From: Rhinatrema bivittatum
Lineage: Eukaryota > Chordata > Amphibia > Gymnophiona > Rhinatrematidae
Direction of reading: 5' to 3'
Assembly (NCBI RefSeq): GCF_901001135.1
Contig: NC_042622.1
Coordinates: forward strand, 17,581,222 to 17,645,221
DNA: 64,000 nt
Part shown: positions 62,306-64,000 of the stretch, piece after piece
Numbering within the stretch: position 1 is the stretch's first letter
How the letters are laid out: every line of letters begins with the position of its first letter
Notes under the pieces: generated by a model
What the model saw: the letters and a program-made list of their open reading frames with translations, nothing else
Told to the model about the DNA's origin: nothing
The model's database searches: none
Position numbers and translations under genes: made by a program

Positions 62306-62929
62306 ATGGTTCGGAGAAATGTATCCTTGAAGGATTCTAATGAAACAAGAGAGTTAGGGCATCCCAACAGAGAGGTTCCAATAAAAGCAAACATAGTCCA
62401 TGTGCGTATGTGTAAAAAATCACCAAAGCTAATGATTTCCGAATTATCCCTAACAACTGAAAAGCAGGTTGTTAATACAAACAAAAAACACACTTTGAAA
62501 TGTCTGTATGCCAATGCCAGAAGTCTAAGAAGTAAGATGGGAGAGTTAGAGTGTATAGCAGCAAATGATGAGATTGACATAATTGGCATCACAGAGACTT
62601 GGTGGAAGGAGGATAACCAATGGGACAGTGCTATATCAGGGTACAAATTATATCGCAATGATAGGGAGGATCAGCTTGGTGGGGGTGTGGCACTTTATGT
62701 CCAGGAAGGTATAGAGTCCAACAGGATAAAGATCATACAAGAGACTAAATGCTCAGTAGAATCTATATGGGTAGAAATCCCATGTGTGTTGGGTAAGAAT
62801 ATAGTGATAGGAGTATACTACCGTCCACCTGGTCAAAATGGTCAGACAGATGATGAAATGCTAAGAGAAATCAAGGAAGCTAACCAATTTGGCAGTGCAA
62901 TAATAATGGGAGATTTCAATTACCTATAA
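62306..62929 (+). pseudogene. CR1 ORF2 endonuclease domain, truncated
   Basis: 207 open codons. A non-conserved start is followed by APE-type endonuclease blocks: LKCLYANARSLRSKMGELEC (Asn), DIIGITETWWKED (Glu), GGGVALYVQEGIESNRIKII, IVIGVYYRPPGQNG and IIMGDFNYL, where the frame ends at a TAA. The final SDH block and all of RT are missing, because unrelated sequence and a DIRS follow. The wording is closest to CR1-B among the families here. With the ORF1 remnant it forms the 5' half of an element whose 3' half is not adjacent. Confidence 0.82.
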
Positions 62930-63083
62930 GCAATGAGGGAAACCAAAAATTTATATGGAAAATAGCCTAAGTGACAGTGTCAGCAAGCCTGACGTGGGAT
63001 TTCTAAAAAAGAACCCAACCGGTCTTCTAATCATTCACCATCCCTTTCAAAAGGAAAAATCTTTTTTATTAAAACTCAAAAAA
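62930..63083. other. Unassigned 154 bp
   Basis: Between the CR1 endonuclease and the DIRS left end. No recognised family. Ends in an A-rich run. Confidence 0.35.
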
Positions 63084-63611
63084 TTTATCCCAGGACATGC
63101 AGGATGATAGTCCTCACAAATGGGTGACATCATCAGATGGAGTCCTGGTACGGAAAACTTCTGTCAAAAGTTTCTAGAAACTTTTGGCTGGCACTCTGGG
63201 CCTATTGAGAATGCCCGGCATGCCATTATATTCTCAGCCACAGGGGGTCTCCCTTCAGTCTCTTTTTTTCCGCCTTGCTGTAAGCAAAGCAGATCAGGAG
63301 CTCTGGAAAAAATAATTCCCTCATATCTCTTAAGGGAAGAAAACTTTTTCAGTCACATTTTCTTCATAATGGGTCTCCTTTCGATAGTCTTGGTGAGTAC
63401 ATTTTTTGGTTAGCTTTTGGTCGATTCCGGTCACCTCACTATCGATTCCCGCCGTCAAGGACCGTTATTAGGCCACAACTTTATCATGGCCTCCAACTTC
63501 AAAAAATGTCCGGATTATAACCGAACTATGTCTATTACTGACCCACATTATGTATGTGTTCCGGGCTTGCTCAACCTGTGCCCAGATGACACCGAAGGGC
63601 AGGTGTGTCCG
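63084..63611 (+). mobile_element. DIRS group 1, second copy, left end and gag start
   Basis: The left ITR (63084 to about 63275) starts tttatcccaggacatgcagg and follows the 17879 ITR with substitutions. The gag begins MASNFKKCPDYNRTMSITDP at 63486, like MASGFKKCPNCARNMSITDP at 18266, but the second Cys of the first pair is changed. It breaks at 63612 where an antisense L2 is inserted. The rest lies beyond the window or is lost. Confidence 0.87.
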
Positions 63612-63612
63612 T

Positions 63613-63645
<33 letters not shown>

Positions 63646-64000
63646 AGCTTTTAATATACCGGTGTTCGTTCGGGCACATCACGCCGGTTTACAGTATAAC
63701 TTGCGAAAGGAGGAAAGTTACAAAAAACAGGGCGCGGGTGTGGGAGCAGGCTAGAAACGAGGGGCGGGAGTGGGGGGTGAAGAAAGAGGAGGAAAGGATA
63801 GCAGCTGAGAAAGTATAGGAACGTAGCCATAGATATGGTGGAGGTAATTACAGGAGGATGTATTTACAGCAGAAAGGACTGCAGAGGTGTGATAACTTAG
63901 ATAGGGTTATACATTATAACTTATTTACATTATACATTCTATACATAGTAGCTTGTTTACAGCAGTGTGCGAATACAATTAACTTACGTCAGAGCAATTT
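63612..64000 (-). mobile_element. L2 3' end, antisense, runs off the window
   Basis: Reads on + as a TTTA tandem tail at 63612-63644, then 'cttttaatataccggtgttc'. This is the inverse of the usual L2 terminus, extending to the window edge. Confidence 0.82.

Noticed and set aside
1..64000. CRISPR array, phage, operon or bacterial defence system
   Set aside because: Spliced exons, LINEs, DIRS and hAT elements show nuclear vertebrate DNA. The repeat arrays have no unique spacers of constant length.

Overview
This window is vertebrate nuclear DNA made almost entirely of nested transposable elements. CR1 and L2 LINEs, an L1, DIRS tyrosine-recombinase retrotransposons, Ty3/gypsy chromovirus LTRs, a Penelope-like element, hAT elements and small hairpin-rich TIR elements all occur together. 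That mix suggests an amphibian, and a caecilian fits best. The species call is an inference and no marker gene confirms it. I see no prokaryotic genes, CRISPR array, rRNA or tRNA that I could support.

The only host-gene signal is three short internal exons on the + strand: 31794-31963, 56582-56657 and 56764-56821. Their splice phases agree (0 into 0, then 1 into 1). If no exon was missed, one 24.6 kb intron full of repeats separates the first from the second. I do not recognise the protein.

Layout. 0-4.6 kb: a minus-strand LTR, an L2 tail, and a CR1 (family B) split by a solo gypsy LTR that is itself split by a CR1 (family A). 4.6-13.4 kb: an L2 element interrupted by a full-length L1 with both ORFs open and a 14-bp target-site duplication. 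13.4-17.9 kb: DIRS gag and CR1-A debris with a hAT MITE and a solo LTR. 17.9-23.8 kb: a structurally complete DIRS element with inverted terminal repeats, gag, RT/RNase H/methyltransferase-like region, tyrosine recombinase and internal complementary region. 23.8-31.4 kb: CR1-B split by a GC-rich hairpin-chain MITE, then DIRS, L1, gypsy chromodomain and LTR pieces. 31.4-38.3 kb: host exon 1, a 2.8 kb hAT element carrying a 92-bp minisatellite, and a 5'-truncated Penelope-like element with a GIY-YIG ORF inside inverted repeats. 38.3-44.1 kb: DIRS gag remnants, a CR1-A, a small MITE and an L2 tail. 44.2-54.9 kb: CR1-B split by antisense L2, which is split by CR1-A, followed by another CR1-A. 54.9-60.3 kb: a decayed DIRS recombinase, host exons 2 and 3, and a compact DIRS copy that lost gag and most of RT but keeps an open recombinase. 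60.3-64 kb: a second hairpin-chain MITE, the 5' part of a CR1 with ORF1 esterase motifs, and the start of another DIRS split by an antisense L2.

Family names A and B are mine. CR1-A ends in repeats of TATGTTTC after a 'gggcagactggatgggcc' block. CR1-B ends in repeats of TATGTTCT after a 'gtctgacccagcatggca' block. The three DIRS groups are named by their different ITRs. No homology search was run.
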